Of a stretch of 64,000 bases of DNA, positions 40,751 to 51,112 are shown in pieces (the stretch's first letter is position 1; every line of letters begins with the position of its first letter). The stretch spans positions 1 through 64,000 of the forward strand of contig CAJNDT010005996.1 of assembly GCA_905221615.1 (NCBI GenBank). The letters run 5' to 3'. The stretch comes from Symbiodinium sp. CCMP2592 (taxonomy: Eukaryota > Sar > Dinophyceae > Suessiales > Symbiodiniaceae). The notes below the pieces were generated by a model. The model saw only the letters and a list, made by a program, of their open reading frames with translations, did no database searches and was not told the DNA's origin. The position numbers and the translations under genes are program-made.

Positions 40751-43635
40751 GAACCGGACTTGACAGAGGTCGGTGCAACCTTGCTGCCATCAGATTCTGA
40801 GGACTTTGCCGCTAAGCATGCCATCAATGGTCCTCGGTCGCCAAATACGGGGACATTGCCTCGGAGTTGGCAAATCATCTTCTGACCGTCTGGGCAAATG
40901 AAATATGGCGCCTCACCCGCTGGCCAGTGGAAAGAGAACCCCTGTTCCATGCACTTCTTTCCTACAGAGCAAACTGCAGGTGTGTTGGGGAGCTCAACGA
41001 ACTGCAATGGGTTCCTCAATGACTCAATGTAGACCTCATGCTTGGTATCAGCGTCTACTGGTCCGTTAGCAGTGATCAAACTCACTGGGTTGGAAGCAAC
41101 CTTCTTAGCCTTGCCCTTGAAATGGGCCTCCAAATCAGAGTGACTAATCAGATCTTCCTCGCTACCGGTGTCTGCGATGATTTCGAGGTTTTCACCTGTC
41201 ACCGCCGCTGCAGCAAGTTGGGGCAGGGGAATTGCTTCTTTGCAGTGAGTGCAGAATCCTTCTCTACCCCGACACCTGTAGTTACACTTGACCCGAACCT
41301 TAAGCTTCATCCCGTTCACTGCTGATTCCAAGTGACGGGCATTCTGCAAAGCTTCTTCGGTGTCCTCTGGAATTGATGGCGGGCATAGCTCCGCAGACTT
41401 GTACCTGAATTCGAACTTGTGCTTGTCTGGTACGAAGCTCCAACCTTCACCTTCAGGCGGGATGTCAATGATTTCTGGCCTTAGGAACTGGACCTTTCTG
41501 CTTCGGGGCTTTCCGGCAGGGCCCTTGCGGGCTGCTACTGCGTAGGCTTTCCCAGCATCGGCCGGTGGCTCACCCGTGAGGGTGGCTGTGAGGGAGAGAC
41601 AGCATGCGGCTGGCTTGTCCTCACTCTTTGGCCTTTTCTTACTGGGTCGCCTGCGCTTGCCGGAAGGCGATCTCTTCCCGTCCTTGCCAGCCTTATCGCC
41701 TTTGGCCGGGACAGAGGGAGCGGCATCCTTGTGCATGAATGGGCAATTCTTACCGTTCTTGCAGGTGCCTTTGGGGAAAAAGATGCAAGGAATCTTGGAG
41801 GTGTCCTTCTTCTCCCCACCTTTACCGCCTTTACCTCCACCTTTTCTCGAAGGGGTACGTGGAGGTGTTCTGCCCCTTGTCTGTTCAGGAGTAGGCTTCA
41901 CGTGCTTGTATGGGCACTTATCACCTCGTGGGCACTTCCCACGCTGGAAAGCGTAGCAGGGCTTATCCTGGCTTCGGCCGCGAGGGGTGTTCGGGGTATC
42001 CGAAGGAGCAGGGGCACCGAATCTAGCACCGTGAGCTTTGGCGATTGCTGTGCGGTTTTTGCGAGTCCTATCTCTTGCCAACAGCTCTTTCACGCGTTTG
42101 ACCAAGTAGTCATAAGTGCGCTGCTCTGTTCCTTCCTTAGCCCTGTCGTAAACTTCCAGATCAAACTTGAGCTTGCTAGCATTGCGAAGCTGCCGAAGTA
42201 GAATATCTCTCAGTGTAGTCTCCTCGGGTTGGTGGTTCAACCCCGCGATGACCGACTCCCAATTGTGAATGAAAGTGCTAAGGTCATCACCATTCAACTG
42301 CACCTTGAGAAGATCTTCTACAGAGTAGAGGGAACCTGCTTCCTCGTTGGTCTTAAAGTAGTGTTCGAACATCAGTAGAACCTGTCTACCACGAACGGCC
42401 CTACCAGCAGCTGCCTCAGACTCTTTGTAGTTAATGATCTGTCGTCCAAGATCACCTCTTGCGACCCTCGAAAGCGCCGAAAGGATCTTTGTGTCCAAAG
42501 TGAGGAATTTACCCGTGTCCCTCAACTTCTCCGGATCGGCGTCCCTGGAGTAAACCTCTTGAACCCATTTGAATGCCTCATCGGGTCTGTCCGATGCTGC
42601 CCGAACGGCCTCCCTAACCGTGATCTTCCAACTCCTGTAAGTCTCCGGGTTAGGGAAGTCGGGTAGCTTCACCGTTTCGGCTTCCTTAGCCTTGGGTTTG
42701 TCATCGTCAGGCTTCTGGATAACCGACTTGAGTGCTTCAGCGAGAAGTACGCTAGGCTCTTTGTTTTCAGTAGCTTCTGCCGGTTCTTTGTTGTCACTCT
42801 GTTCAGCAGCAGATACCGCTACATTGTGGGCCTTGGAATCCTCAGGCTCACCAATGTCATACCGTTGGGTCCTTCCCAAAACCGTCCGAAGCGACACAGG
42901 AATCTCCCTGGGGTTCGGAAGGGTCGGAATCCATGAATGACTAGGACCCTGAACAAGCGGCGCTGCGGCACCACCTTGCGGTGGGCTTGGTTGAAGCTTG
43001 GAGCTCTCACTGGGATCGACTTTCACCGGCACGGCACCACCTTGCGGTGGGCTACTCTCCGCTGTCGACAAGACAGTCCTGAGTGAGTCGACCTCAGCTA
43101 TAAGCTCCGCATTCCTGTCCTGCAGGTCATCAACCAAGCTATCGTACTGCTGTGCCTCAGAGGTTAGCCTATGGTAGTACTCATTCTCTTCCCATTGAAG
43201 CTTTTCCTCAAACTCAGACCCTAAAAAGGCAATCATCTCACTGTGGTTTTCTTCGATACTCGAGCGCAATTCCGCGAAACGGCGTTCATGCTGTCTGTTT
43301 TCCGCAGTGAGCGTGCGCGCTGCTGCTTCCAGCTCGGACCGATGTGCATCAAACTGCATGGCCATAGACCTTTCATCATGACTTTCCCTTTGTGCGCGTG
43401 CCAGCTGTGCCTGCAGCTCATTGGCTGATTGTCGTTCTGCTCGGGCGATTGTCTCTAGCACTCGTACTTCGTTGTGTAGCTGTCCCACCAACAGGTGTGT
43501 GGATTGGCTCACAAATGCTAGCTGTTGACGATGATTCGCACCCGCTGTTGCCTCTAGGTGTGCAATGTATGCATTGGCTTCGGCGTACACGTTGTCCAAT
43601 ACAAATCGATGTCTTTGTTCCGCGCGAAGCTCCAA
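40738..43635 (-). CDS. Copia Gag-protease
   Basis: Structural protein plus processing protease of the retrotransposon. Residues are counted from 43,635, where the codon is TTG; the frame is open to 43,728 without an ATG. An ATG at 43,772 lies in a different frame with a protein-like start (MDIVPFTTAAGNNG), and a C5 run near 43,650 may hold a lost base. About 1-190 form a long coiled coil. The Gag core spans about 310-540. Two CCCH fingers (C-x7-C-x5-C-x3-H, from C560 and C617) take the place of the usual CCHC knuckle. A basic region and then an aspartic protease with A-D822-T-G-S follow. It ends at TAA 40,740-40,738, six nt after the slippery site. Gag is normally in one frame with Pol in copia elements, so the -1 arrangement is notable. 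Confidence 0.9.
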   Translation of the reverse strand: MELRAEQRHRFVLDNVYAEANAYIAHLEATAGANHRQQLAFVSQSTHLLVGQLHNEVRVLETIARAERQSANELQAQLARAQRESHDERSMAMQFDAHRSELEAAARTLTAENRQHERRFAELRSSIEENHSEMIAFLGSEFEEKLQWEENEYYHRLTSEAQQYDSLVDDLQDRNAELIAEVDSLRTVLSTAESSPPQGGAVPVKVDPSESSKLQPSPPQGGAAAPLVQGPSHSWIPTLPNPREIPVSLRTVLGRTQRYDIGEPEDSKAHNVAVSAAEQSDNKEPAEATENKEPSVLLAEALKSVIQKPDDDKPKAKEAETVKLPDFPNPETYRSWKITVREAVRAASDRPDEAFKWVQEVYSRDADPEKLRDTGKFLTLDTKILSALSRVARGDLGRQIINYKESEAAAGRAVRGRQVLLMFEHYFKTNEEAGSLYSVEDLLKVQLNGDDLSTFIHNWESVIAGLNHQPEETTLRDILLRQLRNASKLKFDLEVYDRAKEGTEQRTYDYLVKRVKELLARDRTRKNRTAIAKAHGARFGAPAPSDTPNTPRGRSQDKPCYAFQRGKCPRGDKCPYKHVKPTPEQTRGRTPPRTPSRKGGGKGGKGGEKKDTSKIPCIFFPKGTCKNGKNCPFMHKDAAPSVPAKGDKAGKDGKRSPSGKRRRPSKKRPKSEDKPAACCLSLTATLTGEPPADAGKAYAVAARKGPAGKPRSRKVQFLRPEIIDIPPEGEGWSFVPDKHKFEFRYKSAELCPPSIPEDTEEALQNARHLESAVNGMKLKVRVKCNYRCRGREGFCTHCKEAIPLPQLAAAAVTGENLEIIADTGSEEDLISHSDLEAHFKGKAKKVASNPVSLITANGPVDADTKHEVYIESLRNPLQFVELPNTPAVCSVGKKCMEQGFSFHWPAGEAPYFICPDGQKMICQLRGNVPVFGDRGPLMACLAAKSSESDGSKVAPTSVKSGSGFR

Positions 43636-43783
43636 GGCACTTTGAATGCGGGGGTCAGTATATTCTCCTGCAACAAATGCAAGAAGTACTGGTTCGCTTC
43701 CTGCTCCTGTCTGCCACCAATACCACCGTCACCGTTGTTGCCCGCGGCCGTTGTGAACGGCACGATGTCCATTACGGAGCTAA

Positions 43784-43798
43784 CTACGGCTGATAACC
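43784..43798 (-). promoter_or_regulatory. Primer-binding site, possibly for a half-tRNA
   Basis: Directly after the 5' LTR the sense strand reads GGTTATCAGCCGTAG. Its complement CTACGGCTGATAACC folds as a tRNA anticodon arm: stem ..CGG / CCG.., loop CTGATAA with U33 and A37, anticodon GAU. Drosophila copia is primed by an internal tRNA fragment cut in the anticodon stem, and this looks like the same strategy. The tRNA identity is inferred. Confidence 0.55.
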
Positions 43799-43950
43799 TG
43801 AAGTTTCCCAGGCTACCAGCTAGACACGGCAAGTAACCGGTAAGTCAACCCTTGTGACCTTTTTACACGGGGGACTTGGGCCAAGTGCAGTCGCGTACAG
43901 ACATAGCTAAGGACCATAGGAATAGCAATGGAGGCAGGGTAAAATCTACA
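43799..43950 (-). repeat. 5' LTR, 152 bp
   Basis: Same sequence as the 3' LTR at 31,560-31,711. It should contain the promoter and polyadenylation signals; no clear TATA box is visible, which is normal for dinoflagellate genes. Confidence 0.95.
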
Positions 43951-43955
43951 ACTAC
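43951..43955. repeat. Target-site duplication (right), ACTAC
   Basis: Matches 31,555-31,559. The empty site can therefore be written as ...GCATCGC-ACTAC-ACCTCCTCC.... Confidence 0.93.
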
Positions 43956-46070
43956 ACCTCCTCCGGCAGGCCTTCCCTGCTACAGCCATATGAAACCTAA
44001 ACTTTGCCTCGGTGCGTGGCGCCCGAAGATGCCAGCCATGGCTTCGGAGGCGCTGCAAAGCCGCGCTCACGCGCTGCGCCGTCGCCAGGGAAGTCTGGGC
44101 GACACAGGCGCTCCGGATTCTGTGGCGTCTGTTGAGGCGACAGGGTCTAGGAGTTGTGGTCTTTTGGGCTGAAGGGTTTCAGAGTTTAGAGGTTGTGGCT
44201 GATCTTTCGGCTTCGAGGTCTTAGAGCTTGGTTAGGGGTCTTGATAAAGATCAGCGATCCTAAAAAGTGACTTTCGAGGGCGCGGGCATCAAGGGCGTTT
44301 AGAGCTAGCTGAGGCTTTGTGCAGTTTGGGGAACGGAGAATGTGGTGAAGGGTTTGATTTTTCGGGGTTCATGGATTTCATGGACTCTTCGGTAGGACCA
44401 GCGTTCCGTGTCAGAGCGCCGGCTACGTAACGTGGAGAGAGTCGAGTGCAGAACTCCCAATACAGAACTCTTGTTTGTAGGACCCGTATTAACGCAATGC
44501 GCAAGGACCTCCGGATAAGGCACCCCTAACTTTACGCCATTTCAGCCTGAGGGACAATGGGACCCTGGCCCTTCTCCGGGGGCGACATGGCCTGCCAGCG
44601 AACGGTTCTTCTGCACACTCTTAGTCGTCATTGTAATCGTCGTCACAATGATGCTGCTCTGAGCGTCGTCGCAGTTATCATCATAAATCAGTTGGGGGAG
44701 GACCTACCTCATGGAACTCCATGGGGTCATGGCCTCACCGCGCAGTCCCAGCTTCCACCCAGACTCTCTACACGCTAGGCTAAGAGGCCATTGCTGAATG
44801 CAGACAAACCCCATCACGCAGCGCTTTTGATCTGACAAAGAGGTGGTCATGAAGGTGAAGGATGGCGAAGCTGGCTGTCGATGTACTCTGACGCAACTAA
44901 ATGAATTCCACCCGAGGCTCAGGCTCAATGAAGAGGCTGTAAAGTTGGGCTCCGGTCAGTATAATTTGCATCATACTTGCTGATCATACTGCTATTGCTT
45001 CATCATTCCCATGATTATCTATCATACTGCTGTTGCTCCATTATTCTTATCTGTATTGCTGCTATAGGTGAGTATCGGCTTCATTTCAGGCACCGCGAGG
45101 AAGGCATCCAGGGCGGCAGAGTGCTCCGGTCCGCTGAAGCGCGTGAGTCGCTGGACGGACGCCTCATGCACTCGACAGCAAAGCTGAAGGTTTACAGTGG
45201 GTTTAGGGTGCAGGCTTAGGGTTTAGTTAAAGCTTGCAACATGCAGATTCACTATAGGTTGGGGATGATGACTCTTTTTTCAAGAAACGTGGAAAGCCCG
45301 CAGACCCAGGAAAAGAGGACATAAGCAGCTTCAAATTGGAACCACGACAGACATGTTTCCTTCGTCGGGGTAAAGCTCGGGAAGATCAAGATCTGCAAAT
45401 CACATGTTTTCGTCCATGGGTCCTAGGCACTAGATAAGACACACTGAACTCCGTGTTATAAGGCGCAAATGAACAACTGGATGCAAATATGTGTATGGTT
45501 TACTTCGCTACATATACTCAGATACACTTTACACTTGTTCGACGATTCGACTAAAACGGAATGCGACAAACGCAGCTCCTCGCCTGCAATTTTGTTGTCA
45601 TTTTCACAGCAAGCTATGCCCAGTAGCAGGCCAGTCGGCGTGGTCGCTGACCTCGACTGTCCCGAAACGCCATGCGATTTCATCCGGTATACAAGCACAC
45701 TAGACACGTTGCATATGGATCTTTGGCAATCCGATGTCATAATGCTTCTCCGAGCCAACAGTGACAATGATCCGGCGCTTAACTTCCAGAACGTCATTTT
45801 AAGCTGAACATGCCGCCTGCAAAACGCCGTGGCGACCAAGCCTTGGGTGTGAGCTGATGCAGACATGCAGCAGCATGCGAATACTACCCATGCATGACGG
45901 ACATAGCAGAGCTTTTCGAGGATGGCTGCAGCTCCGATTTGTTCCCCAAGGAAGGTATCGTGCCCTGCAAATGACACAGACACTCAACCTGGGGCCTTAA
46001 GACAGGCATCATCCCTCCGACTCTGCCGGCTATAGATAATGCCTTAGCTTGCAATTTGAAATATGATAGC
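43956..46070. other. Non-coding interval right of the copia element
   Basis: No recognisable coding region. Open frames such as 45,456-45,983 (minus) lack domains. A single TTTAGGG word lies near 45,220. Confidence 0.4.
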
Positions 46071-46079
46071 GATGGCGAA

Positions 46080-46260
46080 CATGGAAATGTGCGTACGTAT
46101 GCCTGCACACAGAGAGAGACACACACACACACACACACACACATCGCGTACATACACATCCATACAGGCAAATAATTACCCTTGCATACCCCATGACATC
46201 TGTAAAAAATAAGTAAGACATACATACATAAATACATACATGCATAGTTACATGTTTACA
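46080..46260. repeat. (CA)n and (ATAC)n simple repeats
   Basis: A GAGAGACACACACAC tract at about 46,110-46,143 and CATACATA motifs to about 46,250. Confidence 0.8.
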
Positions 46261-46798
46261 CAACAAGACGACGTAGTTAGTGTGTCCTGGACATCCGGGG
46301 CCGGAATTGCACAATGAGCTGAAACTCCGAAGTCTGGCACGCGTCGCTCCCAGAAGCCCGCGTATGCCAAGAAGCCATGCCGACCACACCTTGTTCAGTC
46401 CAGTCGGGATTTACTTTCCTAGGGGGAGGAATATCCTCAGGCTGCCTCTTGCCCAGACTGTGGAACATACCGATATGATATGGAGGGTTGCATCTCATGC
46501 AGCGACATTCAAGCATGTTGATGCGTTTCCTGAATGAAGCGGTTGGAAGTGGCAGCCGATTAGAGGCCTCAATGGAGCGTACAACCAATGCAAACTTCCC
46601 GCAAGAGTTGCGGTATCTTAGATTCGTTTACAGTATAAAGCTTAAGAGGCGGGCAAAGTTGTCCTACAACGGCAGATGGGTGCATGTGTATATATGTACG
46701 TATGTCAGCACATATGTCCGCACGTATGTCTGCAGGTCTCAAAGTCTACCTCTCTCAGCTAATGAGCTAATAATCTTTCTAAACAAAAGCGAGAAGGG

Positions 46799-46799
<1 letters not shown>

Positions 46800-46848
<49 letters not shown>

Positions 46849-46865
46849 AGAGAGAGAGCGAGAGA
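46800..46865. repeat. (GA)n microsatellite
   Basis: Mostly GA dinucleotides, with a few AAAG interruptions. Confidence 0.9.
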
Positions 46866-47021
46866 AACAAAGAGAGCGAGCATGTTTGTGCCATTGTACT
46901 TGCTATCCGAAAGTCTGGTATAGAAACCTGATCATTTACCACGACTGTTCCTCGGGTTCCGAGTTCTACCCATAATACGTACCATGTAGCCCAAAATACT
47001 CTTGTACTCACACAGGCCCCT

Positions 47022-47110
47022 ATAACCCTAAACCCTACACCTTAAACCCTAAACCCTAGACCCTGAACCCTATACCCTGAACCCTAAACCCAATACCCTA
47101 AACCCTAGAG
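47022..47110. repeat. Interstitial telomere-like array (CCCTAAA)n
   Basis: About 12 consecutive heptamers, most CCCTAAA with variants such as CCCTAGA, CCCTGAA, CCCTATA and CCCAATA. It is preceded by AGGCCCCTATAA, a family 2 MITE end. It is the longest telomere-like run in the window, in the C-rich orientation. Confidence 0.85.
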
Positions 47111-47210
47111 TCCCAGAGTAAAAGGCCCCAAGAGATCCACCCTTCGGAGCCTGATCCAAGGCTTCTGGTGCAGCTGCGGGCGAGGCAGCGAGGAAGCGCT
47201 GAAAAGCCTC

Positions 47211-47312
47211 GCTTGGGTTTAGGCTGTAGGGGTTCAGGGTTCGAGGTTCAGGGGTTAGGGGCTTGGGGTTTGTGGGTCTGGGGTTAGGGGTTCAGGGTTT
47301 AAAGGCTCGGGG
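47211..47312. repeat. Telomere-like patch (TTTAGGG variants)
   Basis: Degenerate GGGTTTAGG, GGGGTTCAGGG and GGGGTTAGGGG words in the G-rich orientation, 100 bp after the C-rich array at 47,022. The two form an inverted pair. Confidence 0.6.
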
Positions 47313-47924
47313 AACATCGCAACCCTCGAAGAAAAAGGCACGTGGGTATTTGATTTAGTCTAGAGTCGCAACTGCAAGGGGTGGATGGTGCCAATGCCCA
47401 GAATTAATGCCAAGAAAAGCCTTCGAGAAGGCTACAGCAGCTTGTTGAACATATGGCGCATGTGAGATCACCGGTTGGATATGTACCCAGCTTTCCCAGA
47501 CCTCCCATCCCAGAACCATAAGCAACCCTACACCCGAAACCCCCGTCCCAGAACCCTAGTTGGGCTCCTCTCTGCGCTGCCCCGTCGCATGGTTTGCGGG
47601 CCGAGTTCATGATGCAGGGCTGCAGGGCTTCGGAGTGGGTGCTGTGATCATCTACAGCTTCTATCTGCGTATCGAAAGGGTATGTATCGCCAGGCGACTG
47701 CGTGGAGGTGGTTTGGTGAGCAGGGCTCCACCTTCTGCAGGATCTTGCAAACCTCGCAAGTCGGCAGAGGTCTTGCTGGGCTTCGGAATTGCAACTTAGG
47801 TGGCCTGAGGGCTCTGGATACCCTATACCTACACGCCTAAACCCTAAACCCTATACTCCTAAACCGTTAAGAAGAGAGCTTGAAAGGTTAGGGGATATTT
47901 TTTTGAGTGTGTGTGTTGTTTTTT

Positions 47925-47970
47925 TCTTTGGGGGGGGGGGGAGGGGGGCGCGGGGGGGGAGGGGGGGGCC
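47925..47970. repeat. G homopolymer-rich tract
   Basis: Runs of 12, 6, 8 and 9 G separated by single A or CGC. Potential G-quadruplex, or an assembly weak point. Confidence 0.8.
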
Positions 47971-48091
47971 TGCATGTTTCGGAGTCGGTGCAGGCCTACA
48001 AGCAGGACATGGCTTTGAGACCTCCGAAGGACCGGGGGTCTGATGACGACATTAACCGTCAGAATAGGATCTGGGGGTGGTTACAATATTT

Positions 48092-48121
48092 TTGTATATA
48101 TATATATATATATATGTATGT

Positions 48122-48163
<42 letters not shown>

Positions 48164-48175
48164 TTATATATTTAT
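48092..48175. repeat. (AT)n microsatellite
   Basis: Alternating TATA with one GTATGTATACA interruption. Confidence 0.9.
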
Positions 48176-48957
48176 AGGAACGAAAAGGCTGCTTTTTGTG
48201 CAAGTTGTCCAGGCTTCTATACTATGCTAAACGATACGCGCTGCAAAACACCGATTGAGGTGCTGCGGAGCAGACATCTCACTCACACTTGCACACCCTT
48301 TTTAAACAGCAGGACGGTGGCAAACTGTTAAATATTTGGTTAACTATTGGCATAAAATAGCGATCCTTCGTTTGATTCCGCCCCAATGATTCTATACTGG
48401 ACGCTTCGTGAGAGCAAGATGCGGGCATCGGCACCCTTTTAGCACTTCATTGGCACCTGAGGGCATGCGAGTCCCGATTCTAAACTGCATAGTCCCTGTA
48501 AACCCCTCTTGCGAGACTCTCCTGTTCCGAATAAACAACCGTGAAGTTGATGCCTTGTTCTGAGACCCGGAATACCTGCTCCTCGACGAAACTCTTGAAG
48601 CCCTGAAGCCTACACCAAGCAACTGGCACCACACTCACGCACTTTGAATCTCCTCTTCCCACAGGGCATCGGCAGGCATTCCGAGTCCCAACCAGACCCT
48701 CTGCTATACTGAGCTCTACAACTTCCTCATGCTTTCAATCTCTGAAGCCTTAGATCCTTGGCAGCATTATCAAGACATCCGAAATTGCATAGAAAACCTA
48801 TATAGACGTATAAAACATCACAGAAACCGATTGCGAATCCTGCATTTGAAGGAGCCCAAGCCCCAAAAGCCGTGTGCGAAGGGAGCCAGTCAGTTCGAGG
48901 CGCTTCGTCCCAGGCCTCAAAGCGCCGACTGGGCCCGGCAGCCTGCATCTTCATCTT

Positions 48958-49260
48958 CATATATATATATATATACATACATATACACATACATACGTCT
49001 ATTTGTGTATGTGTGTATGTTTGTATGTATGTCTGAATACTTGTCCGTGTGTCTGTATGTCTGCATGTCTGTATGTGTGTATGTATGTACGTATGTATGT
49101 GTTATATTATGGGTTTAGGGTTCAGGTCTGTCTGTGCAGGGCTTGAGGCATTGGACTCAGGTTTGAGGGGTATGGTTTAGCAACTTTGGTTTCTGGGCTT
49201 AGGGTCCAGCCTATGGGATTCAGCAGGATGGTTTTAGGCTTTGGGGTTCGGGTGGAATTT
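48958..49260. repeat. (AT)n, (GTAT)n and telomere-like words
   Basis: ATATATAC at 48,958-48,980, then GTATGTATGT motifs to about 49,105, then GGGTTTAGGG and degenerate relatives to about 49,260. Confidence 0.75.
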
Positions 49261-51112
49261 GAGGCTAGTTTTTAGCTTCAGGTTCACCTCTTTTCTTCGG
49301 TACCTTCGTCCTCTTGGAAGGGCCGAAAGTCTCACCTTCAAGGGCTAGGCTTCTTCAAGGCTTCCTGTGAGGTTTTAATATGTAAGGTGAGGTACAGGGG
49401 GCTGTAGTGCTTTGGGCTCGGGGCGGGGATCTGAGTTGCTCATGGCTGATAGGCGTTTTCTCTTGTCAGGGCTTCTACAGGCATCAGCCAAACCTCTGTG
49501 CCCAAGTCCAGGTTCTGAACTCCAAACACCAAAGCCCCACACCACGAAATGCGAAGCCCTGTACTTGCCCGGAAACCCAATGGCCCAAACCCAATTCCGC
49601 ACATCCGGGCCCGGAAACCCTTGACCCTAACGCCTGTTCCGTGGCCATGGCTCGTGCAACGAAAACCGATGCATAGCTGGCCAGCAGAGCCTGCGTTTGT
49701 TTACTGGGGTTTCAACGGGGGCTGCTGCTCCTGCTGTGTTTGGACTGTTTGGATTCATGTAAGGTGCAATTGGGTTTTGTGAAGCTTTCATCGTATACGC
49801 AGACTAGTGTGGGGTCCACTTGCAGGTTCCGAGGCATTCGTACACATCGGGGTTGAAGCAACCATCCTAAGGAGAACTACACCGTCTGACTTCTAATTTA
49901 CAAGCATTTTCGTCGGTAGCCAGGAGAGATGAGGCAAGGTGCTAAGCCAAGAAGAAGCCCCATGTTTGAACCGCATCAGCTTTTATCCGATTTGTTGGCG
50001 TTCCGGGTCGTCGGAAGGGTTTGCAAATCAGAACAGCCACTGCGATAACACAATAACCGCAAGAGCAGCAGTACTTTGAGTAGTACCGCTTCAGACACTC
50101 GCGCGCAGAAGCACTGCAGTAAGAACTACCCTTCATCTCTTGCCAGTTTTCAGGCTTTCGTTGTATGGGCATCGATCGGCTTCCGACGAACCCTCGCGCG
50201 TGAAACTTTCGGTCCTGTCCCAGATTAACACTAGCCATTGAAGACAAGCCTGTGGAATAAGGTCGATACTCCTGATTATGAACCTGTCAGGCCTCTGTGA
50301 CGCAAGCTGCATCTGCATCTGGCGTCGCTGCAGCCCAGTGCGATGCGCAGGAGCTGATCTCGCGACCTGAGAAGGCTGCAGTCACATATCTAAGGACACA
50401 CATCTGCTCAAAAACCTGGCGTAGGCATGGAACAACAAGCCTGAACCATAAAACATCATCCTCGGATGAACAGTAGGTTGGCAGACATCTGGATTCAGGG
50501 CATCGGAACCTAAACTTCTACAGCACGCAAGTCTGATACAAGGCTAGGCGTTGCTGCTCGCTTTCATTATACGCCATTCTGCGAAAGTAAACAGGTCGAA
50601 AAAGACACACCAATACTTTCAGACAGCATCGCATGCAGTTGCACACAAGGACGCGCAAGCCAGGGAGACATTCTTGAACCAATACATTTCGCCGTGAAAG
50701 TATGTGTTTAGTCACTCACCCACTCACCGCCAGCATGCATGCATGTATGCATGCAGTTGCATGTACAAATACATAAATGCTTGTGTCGCTTTCAAAAGAC
50801 GGCAACATTAGCACTCAGGCACAGATGGCTATGTGCAAGTAATCGACTCAGGCCCGAGCGGGTGACGGCAGCTACCTGTGACGGCACTCGCGACAAAGAC
50901 GGGTTGCGAGGGGCACGTGGCATGTCTGCTCAGGCTGCGACGGGTTGAAGAATATTGAATCCAGGAACAAGCTTGAGTTCATGTTTAGCGATTCAGCAGC
51001 GACTACGTAAAGTCTATACTGCTTTATCGCCTTCTATCTCTGCTGGTTTGTGCGCGTAGGCATCCCGTGGTTATATATAGGTCTGTTTGCGTAGATATCT
51101 ACAGACATACAT

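Larger units (their letters stand above)
32946..43050 (-). repeat. Dispersed GNRA-hairpin palindromes inside the copia coding region (12 copies)
   Basis: Copies at 32946-32959, 33147-33160, 34013-34026, 34800-34813, 37611-37624, 37755-37768, 39180-39193, 40719-40732, 41521-41532, 41571-41584, 42971-42984 and 43037-43050. Each has a 4-5 bp stem and a four-base loop. In the sense strand ten have loop GCAA or GCGA (GNRA). The two others (34800, 41571) are inverted and carry GCGA or GTGA on the other strand. Stems differ between copies (CACCC/GGGTG, TGCCC/GGGCA, CCACC/GGTGG, GCCCC/GGGGC) but stay paired; one has G-U. They encode T-R-K-G-E, P-Q-G-G or L-T-G-E-P depending on frame and orientation. 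Confidence 0.85.
31560..43950 (-). mobile_element. Complete Ty1/copia LTR retrotransposon with extra enzymatic domains
   Basis: 12,391 bp, transcribed on the minus strand. It has two identical 152-bp LTRs (TG...CA), a 5-bp target duplication ACTAC, a primer-binding site next to the 5' LTR and a GAGGGGGG polypurine tract next to the 3' LTR. The order Gag, protease, integrase, RT, RNase H (integrase before RT) is diagnostic of copia rather than gypsy. Copia elements are usually 5-6 kb; this one is twice that, because about 1,500 codons follow RNase H. Coding is split into three frames: a likely programmed -1 shift at 40,744-40,750, and two breaks at homopolymers (a C5 near 43,650 and a G6 near 39,305). 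The homopolymer breaks may be recent mutations or sequencing errors. Identical LTRs imply a recent insertion. Confidence 0.95.
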
